Shown: positions 1 to 7,766, numbered from the stretch's first letter. The stretch: DNA of 15,363 nucleotides from VGDP01 sp040905845 (GCA_040905845.1 JBBDQV010000207.1:1-15363), one strand, 5' to 3'. The notes: generated by a model not told the origin, from the sequence alone. Numbers and translations are program-made.

Positions 1-69
<69 letters not shown>

Positions 70-99
70 ATGATCGGGAACCGGTCTAGGCTGCGGGCC

Positions 100-1875
100 A
101 TGACCAGCGCCGGATCGCCGATGGCCTCGAGCTGGCCCAACCTCGCGACCATGTTCTTCGAGCAGGCGGCACGGCTGGGCGACGCTCCCTGGCTCTGGGC
201 CAAGCGGGACGGCGTCTATCGCGCCCTGACGTGGCGTGGCGCGGCCGAGCGCGTCGGCCGGCTGGCGCGCGGGCTGCGCGCCATCGGCGTAGGCCCTGGC
301 GACCGGGTCGCCCTGGTCTCGGAGAACCGGCCGGAATGGGCGCTCGCGGACCTCGCGATCATGGCCGCCGGGGGCATCACCGTGCCGGCGTACACGACCA
401 ACACGATCGCCGACCACCGTCACCTGCTCGGCGACAGCGGCGCCCGCGTCGCCATCGTCTCGACCGCGAAGCTCGCCGAGCGCGTGTTCGCGGCGGCGGC
501 GGATACCTCGTCGGTCGAGGTCCTGGTCCGGATCGAGGCGTCCGGGCCCGTGCCCGAGGGCCGCCGGCTGGTCACGTGGGACGGGCTGGCCGAGCTGGGC
601 TCGCGCGCCGATGGCGATCCCCTGGCCTGGGCGCGGTCCTTGAGGCGCGACGACCTCGCCTGCCTGATCTACACCTCGGGCACCGGCGGCGCGCCCAAGG
701 GCGTGATGCTGAGCCACGGCGCGGTGCTGCACAACCTGGCGGGCGCGCGCGCCCTGTTCCGCACCATCGGGCTCGAGGACGAAGTGTTCCTGTCGTTCCT
801 GCCGCTCAGCCATGCCTACGAGCACACGGCGGGATTGATGTTCCCCTGCTCGATCGGCGCCCAGATCTACTTCGCGGAGAGCGCTGGCGAGCTGTCGCGC
901 AACTTCCTCGAGGCGCGGCCGACCGTGGTGACGTGCGTCCCGCGACTTTACGAAATCCTGCGCGAACGCATCCTCCAACAAGTCCACAAGGCGAGCGGCG
1001 TCAAGCGCGGGCTGTTCGAGAGCGCGCTCGCGATCGGGCGGCGGCGTCACGCCGCGCCCGGGCGGCTCGGCCTCGTGGATCGGCTGGTCGACCCCGTGCT
1101 CGATCGGCTGGTCCGCGCCAAGGTGCGCGCGCGCTTCGGCGGCCGGCTCAAGGCGTTCGTCTCGGGCGGCGCGCCGCTCAACCCCGAGGTCGGGCTGTTC
1201 TTCCTGGCGCTCGGCGTGCGCGTGCTGCAGGGCTATGGCCAGACCGAGGCGGCACCGGTGATCAGCGTCAACCTGCCCGAGCGCAACAAGATCGAGACGG
1301 TGGGGCCGCCGCTCGACGGCGTCGAGGTCAAGATCGCCGACGACGGCGAGATCCTGGTGCGGGGCGAATTGGTCATGAAGGGGTACTGGCGCAACGCCGA
1401 GGCGACGCGCCAGACCCTGGTCGACGGTTGGCTGCACACCGGCGATCTCGGACACCTGGACGCCGACGGTCATCTCGTCATCACCGATCGCAAGAAGGAC
1501 ATCATCGTCAACTCGGGCGGCGACAACGTGGCGCCACAGCGCGTCGAGGGCGTGCTCGCGCTCGAGCCCGAGATCGCCCAGGCGATGGTGTTCGGCGACC
1601 GCCGCCCCCACCTGGTCGCCTTGCTCGTCCCCGAGGCCGAGGCGCTGAAGACCAGTGGGATCGACGCGCGAGACGCCGAGTCGGTGCGCCGCGCGCTCGG
1701 CGCCGCGGTCGAGCGCGCCAACGCCAAGCTCTCGGTGGTCGAGAAGGTCAAGCGCTTCGCCGTCGCGGACGAGACTTTCTCGGTCGACAACGGCCTGATG
1801 ACCGCGACCCTCAAGGTCCGCCGCCACGCGGTGCTGGCACGCTACCGCGAGCGGATCGAGGGGTTGTACGCATAG
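100..1875 (+). CDS. AMP-forming long-chain acyl-CoA synthetase (FadD/FAA1 type)
   Basis: The enzyme activates a fatty (or other long-chain carboxylic) acid with ATP to an acyl-adenylate and transfers it to CoA. It is cytosolic or membrane-peripheral. With the start at 100 it has 591 residues, usual for COG1022-type synthetases. The ANL-family signatures are present in order: the phosphate loop IYTSGTGGAPKG near residue 189, YGQTEA near 379, the hinge region LHTGDLG near 444-450 followed by ITDRKKDIIVNSGGDNVAPQ, and the C-terminal catalytic lysine in TATLKVRR (about K572). The start is uncertain. In-frame ATGs lie at 70, 100 and 121, none with a convincing ribosome binding site. Homology-like sequence (SSWPNLATMFFEQAARLGD) begins just after the 121 codon, and the sequence before 70 is artefactual. 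The LysE gene follows after 4 nt and is probably cotranscribed. The acyl chain length cannot be read from the sequence. Confidence 0.93.
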   Translation: MTSAGSPMASSWPNLATMFFEQAARLGDAPWLWAKRDGVYRALTWRGAAERVGRLARGLRAIGVGPGDRVALVSENRPEWALADLAIMAAGGITVPAYTTNTIADHRHLLGDSGARVAIVSTAKLAERVFAAAADTSSVEVLVRIEASGPVPEGRRLVTWDGLAELGSRADGDPLAWARSLRRDDLACLIYTSGTGGAPKGVMLSHGAVLHNLAGARALFRTIGLEDEVFLSFLPLSHAYEHTAGLMFPCSIGAQIYFAESAGELSRNFLEARPTVVTCVPRLYEILRERILQQVHKASGVKRGLFESALAIGRRRHAAPGRLGLVDRLVDPVLDRLVRAKVRARFGGRLKAFVSGGAPLNPEVGLFFLALGVRVLQGYGQTEAAPVISVNLPERNKIETVGPPLDGVEVKIADDGEILVRGELVMKGYWRNAEATRQTLVDGWLHTGDLGHLDADGHLVITDRKKDIIVNSGGDNVAPQRVEGVLALEPEIAQAMVFGDRRPHLVALLVPEAEALKTSGIDARDAESVRRALGAAVERANAKLSVVEKVKRFAVADETFSVDNGLMTATLKVRRHAVLARYRERIEGLYA

Positions 1876-1879
1876 GCCC

Positions 1880-2509
1880 ATGGGGGACGGGCTCGGCACG
1901 TTGGGCGTCGGCTGGCTGCTGTCCGCGGCCGCGTTCGCGCTCGCGATGTCGGCGACACCGGGGCCCAACAACGCCATGGTCGCCGCCTCGGGCGCGACCT
2001 ACGGGTTCGCGCGCACGGTGCCCCACATCCTCGGCATCTCGGTCGGCTTCCCGGCCATGCTGATCGCGGTGGCGCTTGGCGCCGGTGCTGTGCTGACGCG
2101 ATACCCGGTCGTTCACGACGTCATGCGCTGGCTCGGCGCGGCCTACCTGGTTTGGCTCGCCTGGCGCATCGCGACCGCGCGGCCCGCCGCCGAGTCGACC
2201 GACCGGCCGCGCCATCGCGATCGACCCCTCGGCTTCATGGAAGCGGCGCTCTTCCAGTGGGTCAACCCCAAGGCGTGGGTCATCGCGCTGGCCGGAATCG
2301 CGACCTACACGGGCTCCGGCGAAACCGCCTTCGGCCGCGCGCTTGTCCTCGCCGTCGTGTTCTTCGTGACCTGCGTGCCCTCGACCGCGCTTTGGACCGG
2401 AGTCGGCGTCGGCGCGGCGAGGTTGCTGCGCACCGAGCGCGGCCTCAGGGCGTTCAACCTGGCGCTGGCCGCCCTGCTGGTCGCCTCGCTCGCCACGCTC
2501 TTCGAGTAG
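1880..2509 (+). CDS. LysE/RhtB-family amino-acid (or metabolite) exporter
   Basis: This is a 209-residue inner-membrane protein of the LysE/RhtB superfamily, whose members export amino acids such as lysine, homoserine, threonine or cysteine by proton-coupled transport. Evidence is the family signature ATPGPNN at about residues 27-33, a glycine-rich second helix (HILGISVGFPAMLIAVALGAG), the QWVNPKAWV motif typical of the middle of these proteins, and about six hydrophobic segments in the usual length of 200-210 residues. The start is 4 nt after the acyl-CoA synthetase stop. A GAGGGG string in the end of that gene lies about 16 nt upstream, somewhat far for a ribosome binding site, so translation may be coupled. 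It ends 5 nt before the convergent epimerase stop. The substrate cannot be assigned. Confidence 0.9.
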   Translation: MGDGLGTLGVGWLLSAAAFALAMSATPGPNNAMVAASGATYGFARTVPHILGISVGFPAMLIAVALGAGAVLTRYPVVHDVMRWLGAAYLVWLAWRIATARPAAESTDRPRHRDRPLGFMEAALFQWVNPKAWVIALAGIATYTGSGETAFGRALVLAVVFFVTCVPSTALWTGVGVGAARLLRTERGLRAFNLALAALLVASLATLFE

Positions 2510-2514
2510 CCTCG

Positions 2515-3489
2515 TCAGACTCCGTGGTAGTCACGGAACCACGCGACGAAGCGCGGCAGGCCTTCGTCGATCCGGGTCGCCGGCTGGAAACCCAGATCGA
2601 CCTGCGACTCGGTGATATCGGCGTAGGTCTCGTACACGTCGCCCGGCTGCATCGGCGCCAGCTCGACGATCGCCTTGCGCCCGCAAGCCCGCTCCAGCAC
2701 GGCCACGAACCGGCGCAGCTCCTCGGTCCGGTGGTTGCCGAGGTTGTAGAGTCTGTGTGGCGGGGTTCCGCCCGCGTCGGCGGGGGCGTGGTCGAGCGCC
2801 GCGAGCGTGCCGGCCGTGATGTCGTCGATGTAGGTGAAGTCGCGCTTGAGGTCGCCGCCGTTGAATAGCGTGATCGGCTCGCCCGCGAAGATCGCCTTGG
2901 TGAAGATGTAAGCCGCCATGTCGGGTCGGCCCCACGGCCCGTAGACCGTGAAGAAGCGCAGCCCCGTCATCGGCATGCGGTAGAGATGGCTGTAGCTCTC
3001 GGCGATCAGCTCGCACGCGCGCTTGGTCGCGGCGTAGAGCGAGACGGGCCGATCGACCGGATCGGTCACCGCGAACGGCTGCTTGGTGTTGGCGCCGTAA
3101 ACCGAGCTCGAGCTCGCGTAGACGAAATGGGCCAGATTGTCACATCGGCGGGCGAGCTCGATCATCGCGATCTGGCCCATGACGTTGGCCTCGCCATAGG
3201 CGAACGGGTTGATCAGCGAGTAGCGGACGCCGGCCTGCGCCGCCAGATGGACGATGCCGCGCACCTCGGGGCTCGCCAGCCCCTCGACCTGATCCCAGCG
3301 GGCGACATCGAGCTTGCGGAACGTGAAGTTGCGGTGCGCCGTCAACCGGGCAAGCCGTGCCTCCTTGAGCCGCACGTCGTAGTAGTCGCTGAGGTTGTCG
3401 ACCCCGACGACTCGCTCGTTGCGCGCGAGCAGCCGCTCTGCGACATGGGAGCCGATGAAGCCCGCGGCACCCGTCACGATGACCGTCAT
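2515..3489 (-). CDS. NAD-dependent sugar-nucleotide epimerase, UDP-glucuronate 4-epimerase-like
   Basis: This is a 324-residue extended short-chain dehydrogenase that probably interconverts UDP-glucuronate and UDP-galacturonate for capsule, lipopolysaccharide or other surface polysaccharide. Seen in the sequence: the NAD-binding motif TGAAGFIGSH at residues 6-15, the DNLSDYYDVRLKEARL block after the second beta strand that is typical of UDP-glucuronate epimerases, the SSSSVYG segment near 127-132, the catalytic YxxxK (Y152, K156), and FNGGDLKRDFTYIDDI with the substrate-site arginine and tyrosine. The length is normal. The start codon ATG at 3489 has no clear ribosome binding site. The gene is divergent from the sigma-54 regulator and tail-to-tail with the LysE gene, and has no glycosyltransferase neighbours here. 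A UDP-glucose 4-epimerase is the main alternative. Confidence 0.88.
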   Translation of the reverse strand: MTVIVTGAAGFIGSHVAERLLARNERVVGVDNLSDYYDVRLKEARLARLTAHRNFTFRKLDVARWDQVEGLASPEVRGIVHLAAQAGVRYSLINPFAYGEANVMGQIAMIELARRCDNLAHFVYASSSSVYGANTKQPFAVTDPVDRPVSLYAATKRACELIAESYSHLYRMPMTGLRFFTVYGPWGRPDMAAYIFTKAIFAGEPITLFNGGDLKRDFTYIDDITAGTLAALDHAPADAGGTPPHRLYNLGNHRTEELRRFVAVLERACGRKAIVELAPMQPGDVYETYADITESQVDLGFQPATRIDEGLPRFVAWFRDYHGV

Positions 3490-3659
3490 GCTGGAAGTCG
3501 CCCCGCCCGTCGTCGATGCCGAAGTCTAGCTTTGCCCCTGCGCCGCGCGGGCCAGCCTTGTTGTCGCCGTCCCGTTCTGGTACAGAGGTCCCGATCTCTC
3601 ATCTTGAAGCAACGCGATTAACGCAACCTTCGACGCACCTATGACATGGAGCGACCGGC
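3490..3659. promoter_or_regulatory. Divergent intergenic region with one weak sigma-70-like promoter candidate
   Basis: These 170 nt separate the divergent epimerase and regulator genes and should hold both promoters. On the plus strand TTGTTG (3558-3563) and TACAGA (3581-3586) are 17 nt apart, about 75 nt before the regulator start. Each hexamer matches only about half of the consensus, so this is a candidate only. GGAG at 3648-3651, 8 nt before the ATG at 3660, is a good ribosome binding site and fixes the regulator start. No strong inverted repeat was seen. Confidence 0.4.
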
Positions 3660-5120
3660 ATGGCCAAGACGATCCTTATCGTTGATGACGATCCGGTGCA
3701 GCGTCGGTTGCACGGCGAGATCGTCACCAGGGCCGGGTTCCGGGCGATCCAGGCGGACGGGCCGAAATCGGCGCTCAAGATGATCGAGCAAGGTTCGGAG
3801 GGCGACTTCGACCTGATGCTGCTCGACCTTCAGATGCCCGAGATCGACGGGCTCGGCGTGCTCGAGCGGGTCAGGCCGCAGCGCCCCAACCTGCCGGTCA
3901 TCGTGATCACCGCTCATGCCGGCATCGAGCACGTCGTCAAGGCCATGCGCGCCGGGGCGATCGATTTCGTGGTCAAGCCCGTGTCGCACGAGCGCCTCCA
4001 GGTTTCGATCGAGAACGCGCTTCAGATCAAGTCGCTCGCGGGCGAGGTCACGCGCCTGCAGCGGCGCGCCACCGGCAGCATAGAGGCGACCGATATCGTC
4101 GGTTCGAGCGCGGCGCTCAAGAAGGCCCTGAACCTCGCCGAGCGCGCGGCGCAGTCGTCGATCCCGGTCCTGATCGAGGGCGAGAGCGGCGTCGGCAAGG
4201 AGCTGATCGCGCGCTACATTCGTAGCCGCGGCGAGCGTGCCCAGACGCCCTTCATCGCGGTCAACTGCGGCGCGATCCCCGAGAACCTGGTCGAGAGCAT
4301 CCTGTTCGGCCACGAGAAAGGCTCGTTCACGGGCGCCTCCGGCCGCCACATGGGCAAGTTCCAGGAGGCCGACGGCGGCACGCTCTTCCTCGACGAGATC
4401 GCCGAGCTGAGGCCGGATCTTCAGGTCAAGCTGCTGCGCGTGGTCCAGGAGGGCGAGGTCGACCCGGTCGGTAGCAAGCAGACGATCAAGGTCGACGTCC
4501 GCATCGTATCGGCGACCAACCGCGACCTCGCCAAGCTGGTCGGCGAGGGTTTGTTCCGCGAGGACCTCTATTACCGGATCAACGTCTTTCCGGTCATGGT
4601 TCCGCCCCTGCGCGAGCGGCCGGAGGACATCGCCGAGCTGGCCGAGCACTTCGCGCACCGCTTCGCCACGGCCGAGGGCCTGCGCGTCCGGGGCCTGGCG
4701 CCCGAGACCGTCGACATGCTCAAGGCGTACCACTGGCCGGGCAACGTCCGGCAGCTCGAGAACGCGGTGTTTCGCGCCGTCGTGCTGACCGACGAGGAGG
4801 TGCTGCGGCCCCACGATTTCCCCCAGATCGCGCAATGGGTCGGCGTCGAGCTCGACGTCGCCCCATCGCCCGCCGAGGCGCGGCTCGAGAAGCCCGCACC
4901 GGAGGCCGGACCGGTCGCGCCCGCCGACACGGTTCGCCTGCTCGACGCGACGGGTGACGTGCGCCCGCTCGGCGACGTCGAGGCGGAGGTCATCCGCTTC
5001 GCCCTCGAGCATTACAAGAACCAGATGTCGAAGGTCGCGCGCCGGCTCGGCATCGGCCGCTCGACGCTCTACCGCAAGGTCCGCGAACTCGGCATCGAGC
5101 CCGCCGAGGCGGAGGCCTAG
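3660..5120 (+). CDS. NtrC-family sigma-54-dependent response regulator (REC-AAA+-Fis HTH)
   Basis: This 486-residue cytoplasmic activator is phosphorylated by a sensor kinase and then uses ATP hydrolysis to open sigma-54 promoters. The N-terminal receiver domain (1-120) has the acidic cluster DDD at 9-11, the phospho-acceptor D56 (LLDLQMP), T84 and K106. The AAA+ domain (about 145-375) has Walker A GESGVGKE at 174-181, the sigma-54 contact loop GSFTGA at 221-226, Walker B GGTLFLDEI at about 239-247, and the ATNRDL segment. The C-terminal Fis-type helix-turn-helix covers about 445-480 (MSKVARRLGIGRSTLYRKVRELG). The GAFTGA loop carries Ser in place of the first Ala. GGAG 8 nt upstream supports the start. 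No sensor kinase is in the window, so it is an orphan as seen. Its stop overlaps that of the convergent ATPase gene in the shared CTAG at 5117-5120. A link to the polyamine locus is possible by position only. Confidence 0.94.
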   Translation: MAKTILIVDDDPVQRRLHGEIVTRAGFRAIQADGPKSALKMIEQGSEGDFDLMLLDLQMPEIDGLGVLERVRPQRPNLPVIVITAHAGIEHVVKAMRAGAIDFVVKPVSHERLQVSIENALQIKSLAGEVTRLQRRATGSIEATDIVGSSAALKKALNLAERAAQSSIPVLIEGESGVGKELIARYIRSRGERAQTPFIAVNCGAIPENLVESILFGHEKGSFTGASGRHMGKFQEADGGTLFLDEIAELRPDLQVKLLRVVQEGEVDPVGSKQTIKVDVRIVSATNRDLAKLVGEGLFREDLYYRINVFPVMVPPLRERPEDIAELAEHFAHRFATAEGLRVRGLAPETVDMLKAYHWPGNVRQLENAVFRAVVLTDEEVLRPHDFPQIAQWVGVELDVAPSPAEARLEKPAPEAGPVAPADTVRLLDATGDVRPLGDVEAEVIRFALEHYKNQMSKVARRLGIGRSTLYRKVRELGIEPAEAEA

Positions 5121-6169
5121 CCCTCGAGCACGACGGCGCGCTCGACGTCCCAATCGAGCCAGACGGCGTCGCCCTCGGCGAGCCGCTCGGCCGGGGCGAC
5201 GGCGATGAGGGTGGCGCCGGCCGCGGCCTCGACCAGCAGGCAGCGGCGGCCGCCAAGGAACGCCTGGCCGCGCACGAAGGCGGGCTCGGCCGTGGAGCGA
5301 TCGGACGGACTCCGGGTCAGGCGTATCGCGTCGGGCGGAATGCCGACCGTGACCGCGTTCGATCGGCCCGGCCAGCCACGCACCTGTCGCCGGCCCAATC
5401 CGGCGATCACCAGGGACGCGCCGCCGCCCTCGAGCCTCGCCTCGAGTAGGTTCATGCGGCCGACTAGGCGCGCCGCGGCGCGCGTCGCCGGCCGGTCGCC
5501 GAGCGCGTCGGGCGTGCCGACCTCGGCGATCGACCCCGCTTCGATCACCGCGATGCGGTCGGCCAGCATGACGGCCTCGTCCGGGTCGTCGGTGGCGAGC
5601 ACGACGGTCAGGCCGGTCGAGCGCTGGACCTCGGCGATCGTGCGCTGCAAGGCGGCGCGCGGGCGGTCGTCGAGCCCCGCGGTGGGCGCGTCGAGCAGGA
5701 GGATGCGCGGACGCCGGGCCAGGCTGCGGGCGAAGGCGAGGCGCCGGCGCAGGGGTTCATCGAGCGTCTCGGGCTTGGCGTTCGCGCGGCCCGCGAGCCC
5801 AGTCAACACCATGAGCCCGTCGACCATCTCGCGCGTCTCGGGCGGCATGCGGCGGCCGCGATGCAGCCCGTAGGCCACGTTTTCGGCCGCCGTCAGATGC
5901 GGGAACAGCGCCTGGGACTGGAACATCAGGCTGACCGGGCGGACCCCGGCGCCGCGCCCCTGCGCGCCCTGGCCGAACAACAGCATGTCCCCCGAGGTCG
6001 GCGCGTCGAGCCCGGCGATCAGGCGCAACAGCGTCGTCTTGCCGGCGCCGCCGCCGCCGAGCACGGCGAAGAACTCGGACTCGGCGACATCGAAGCTGAC
6101 GTCTTCGAGGGCCGCGATCCCTCCGGGGAACCGCTTGGCGACGTGGCGCAGGCTGAGCGCGGCGGTCAT
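5117..6169 (-). CDS. PotA-type ABC ATPase with degenerate catalytic motifs
   Basis: This 350-residue protein has the layout of polyamine/CUT1-type import ATPases: a nucleotide-binding domain (1-230) and a TOBE-like C-terminal part (about 235-350, ending GDAVWLDWDVERAVVL). Intact are the A-loop aromatic (RFPGG), Walker A GGGGAGKT (38-45), the Q-loop Q84 (FQSQALFPHLT), the Walker B aspartate D160 (ILLLD) and the D-loop LD. Changed are the signature, where LSGGQ is LDEPL (136-140, within PETLDEPLRRRLAFARSL), the catalytic glutamate, which is A161 (LLDAPTAGLDD), and the H-switch histidine, which is D194 (LATDDPDEA). The codons at 5687-5689 and 5588-5590 were checked directly. It should bind ATP but hydrolyse it poorly or not at all. 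The open frame extends upstream to 6400, but family homology begins at the ATG at 6169 (MTAALSLRHVAKRF). It is the last gene of the amine locus, and no other ATPase is visible here. Confidence 0.88.
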   Translation of the reverse strand: MTAALSLRHVAKRFPGGIAALEDVSFDVAESEFFAVLGGGGAGKTTLLRLIAGLDAPTSGDMLLFGQGAQGRGAGVRPVSLMFQSQALFPHLTAAENVAYGLHRGRRMPPETREMVDGLMVLTGLAGRANAKPETLDEPLRRRLAFARSLARRPRILLLDAPTAGLDDRPRAALQRTIAEVQRSTGLTVVLATDDPDEAVMLADRIAVIEAGSIAEVGTPDALGDRPATRAAARLVGRMNLLEARLEGGGASLVIAGLGRRQVRGWPGRSNAVTVGIPPDAIRLTRSPSDRSTAEPAFVRGQAFLGGRRCLLVEAAAGATLIAVAPAERLAEGDAVWLDWDVERAVVLEG

Positions 6170-6209
6170 GGCGGGCCACTTCGACACCGCGAGCGACGCG
6201 CCGTCCGCG

Positions 6210-6303
6210 CTTCGAGACGCGCCCCGCGTGGGGCGCTCCTCAGCGCGAACGGCTTTCCCACCACCGTTCGCCCCGAGGAGCGTGCGAAGCACGCGTCTCG
6301 AAG
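6210..6303. repeat. Nested palindromic intergenic repeat (REP-like doublet)
   Basis: A 94-nt inverted structure lies between the aminotransferase stop and the ATPase start. The outer arms CTTCGAGACGCG (6210-6221) and CGCGTCTCGAAG (6292-6303) are perfectly complementary over 12 nt. A second pair, 6235-6252 with 6264-6281, matches at 16 of 18 positions around an 11-nt loop. Each half also has its own hairpin: GCGCCCC-GCGT-GGGGCGC at 6219-6236 and GCGTGC-GAA-GCACGC at 6280-6294. The TCTCGAAG and GAGGAGCG elements resemble dispersed palindromes I recall from alphaproteobacterial genomes, which I cannot check here. It may act as an attenuator or RNA stabiliser ahead of the ATPase gene. Confidence 0.85.
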
Positions 6304-6341
6304 GGCGGGGACTGCACCGATCCGACCTCCTGGTTTCGAAT

Positions 6342-7745
6342 CTACCCCTTCCAGATCTTCTCGCGCGCCAAGTCGTCCTGGGTCGCCTTGATGCTGTCAC
6401 GCATCACGCCGACGAAGGTGTCGACTTGCTCGCGCGTCCAGACGAGCGTCGGCGAGATGATGTTGAGGTGCCCGAGCGGACGGACGAACGCGCCGCGCTC
6501 CTGGGCGTGGCGCGCGATGCGGCCGCCCACGTCGGCCTCGGCCGGCAGCAGCTCCTTGGTCTTCTTGTTGGCGACGCTCTCGACGCACATCATGAAGCAC
6601 TTGCCGCGCACGTCGCCGACCAGCGGCAGGTCCAGGAGCGTGCCGAGCTGCTGCTCGAGGTACGGCCCCACCTTGCGCACGTGGCCGGGGATGTCCTCGC
6701 GCTCCATGATCTCGATGTTCTTGAGCCCGGCGGCGCACACCACCGGATGGCCGGAGTAGGTGTAGCCGATGGTGAACAGCGCGCCCTTGGCCTGGGGCTT
6801 CTTGATCACGTCGTAGATCGCGTCCGAGATCAGCGTCGCGCCGAGCGGCAAATAGCCGGACGAGATGCCCTTGGCGCTGGTGATGATGTCGGGCGTCAAC
6901 TCGAACACCGGCTCGGAGGCGAAGAAATGCCCGAGTCGGCCGAACCCGGTGACGACCTCGTCGGAGATGGTGAGGACGCCGTACTTGTGGCACACCTCAT
7001 TGATGCGCTTGTGGTAGCCCTTGGGCGGCACGATGACTCCTCCGGCGCCCATGATCGGCTCGGCGATGAACGCCGCGACGTTGTCGGGCGCGAGCGCGAG
7101 GATCTTGTCCTCGAGCTCCTTGACCAGGTGGTCGCAGAATTGCTCCGGGGTCATGCCGTCGGGGCGGCGGTAGACGTAGGGGCAGCTCACGTAGCGCACG
7201 ACGCTCTCGGCCGTGTCGAAGCCCATCTTGTCGAAGTCGATCCCGGTCAGCGCGGCCGCCAGGTACGTCATGCCGTGGTAGGCGCCGACCCGGCTGATCA
7301 CCAGCTTCTTCTTCGGCTTGCCGAGCTGGTTGAAGTAGTAGTGGACGATGCGGATGGCGGTGTCGTTCGCGACCGAGCCGCTGTTGGAGTAGAAGACGTG
7401 GTTGATGTGCTTCGGCGTGAGCTCGGCGAGCTTGTCGGCGAGCAAGGCCGCCGGCGGGGTGGTCAGGTGCCCGAACGGCGAGAAGTAGGCGAGCCGCTTG
7501 ACCTGCTCGGCGATCGCCTCGGCCATCTCGGCGCGGCCGTAGCCGATGTTGACGCACCACAGCCCGCCGATGCCGTCCAGGTACTTGTTGCCGTTGGAGT
7601 CGAAGACATAGGCGCCCTCGCCCTGGGCGATGACGTCGCTACCCTGGTCGTGGAAGGTCGCGAAGTTGGTCCACGGGTGAATGAAGTGGTCCTTGTCCTT
7701 CTGCCAGATCTCCTTGGTGTCGTAGGCGACGTTCGAGCGCGCCAT
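6342..7745 (-). CDS. Class III PLP aminotransferase, putrescine/omega-amine:pyruvate type
   Basis: This 467-residue fold-type I aminotransferase probably moves the terminal amino group of putrescine or another diamine/omega-amino acid to pyruvate or 2-oxoglutarate, the first step of polyamine breakdown. Seen in order: WTNFATFHDQG near 25-34, DGIGGLWCVNIGYG at 57-70, the PLP phosphate-site segment SGSVAND at 122-128, the AYHGMT motif near 155-160, SDEVVTGFGR at 261-270 with D262 pairing the pyridine nitrogen, and the PLP lysine K292 in TSAKGISSGYLPLGA. The segment that is usually GSEA reads GSVA. ATG at 7745 is chosen because GAGGGG (7753-7758) lies 7 nt upstream and homology begins there, although the open frame reaches 7955. 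It lies downstream of the two transporter sets and the PadR-like gene in the same orientation, which supports amine catabolism. The exact amine is inferred; beta-alanine or taurine are alternatives. Confidence 0.9.
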   Translation of the reverse strand: MARSNVAYDTKEIWQKDKDHFIHPWTNFATFHDQGSDVIAQGEGAYVFDSNGNKYLDGIGGLWCVNIGYGRAEMAEAIAEQVKRLAYFSPFGHLTTPPAALLADKLAELTPKHINHVFYSNSGSVANDTAIRIVHYYFNQLGKPKKKLVISRVGAYHGMTYLAAALTGIDFDKMGFDTAESVVRYVSCPYVYRRPDGMTPEQFCDHLVKELEDKILALAPDNVAAFIAEPIMGAGGVIVPPKGYHKRINEVCHKYGVLTISDEVVTGFGRLGHFFASEPVFELTPDIITSAKGISSGYLPLGATLISDAIYDVIKKPQAKGALFTIGYTYSGHPVVCAAGLKNIEIMEREDIPGHVRKVGPYLEQQLGTLLDLPLVGDVRGKCFMMCVESVANKKTKELLPAEADVGGRIARHAQERGAFVRPLGHLNIISPTLVWTREQVDTFVGVMRDSIKATQDDLAREKIWKG

Positions 7746-7752
7746 GTTGGGT

Positions 7753-7766
7753 CCCCTCTTGCGAGG
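7753..7766 (-). promoter_or_regulatory. Ribosome binding site of the aminotransferase, inside a small GNRA hairpin
   Basis: On the minus strand GAGGGG (7753-7758) is a strong Shine-Dalgarno sequence 7 nt before the ATG at 7745 and decides the start. Its GAGG can pair with CCTC just upstream across a GCAA tetraloop (CCTC-GCAA-GAGG, 7755-7766), a 4-bp stem that could modestly mask the site. Confidence 0.6.

Noticed and set aside
231..2063. 610-residue plus-strand frame overlapping the acyl-CoA synthetase
   Set aside because: It is a frame-shifted reading of the synthetase gene, rich in Arg/Ala/Gly/Pro, and crosses the real stop into the LysE gene.
3639..5153. 504-residue minus-strand open frame opposite the sigma-54 regulator
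   Set aside because: The plus strand has all NtrC-family motifs. The reverse frame has no recognisable domain and only shadow composition.
6170..6400. N-terminal extension of the ATPase open frame to 6400
   Set aside because: It would translate the palindromic repeat and overlap the aminotransferase stop. ABC homology begins immediately after the ATG at 6169.
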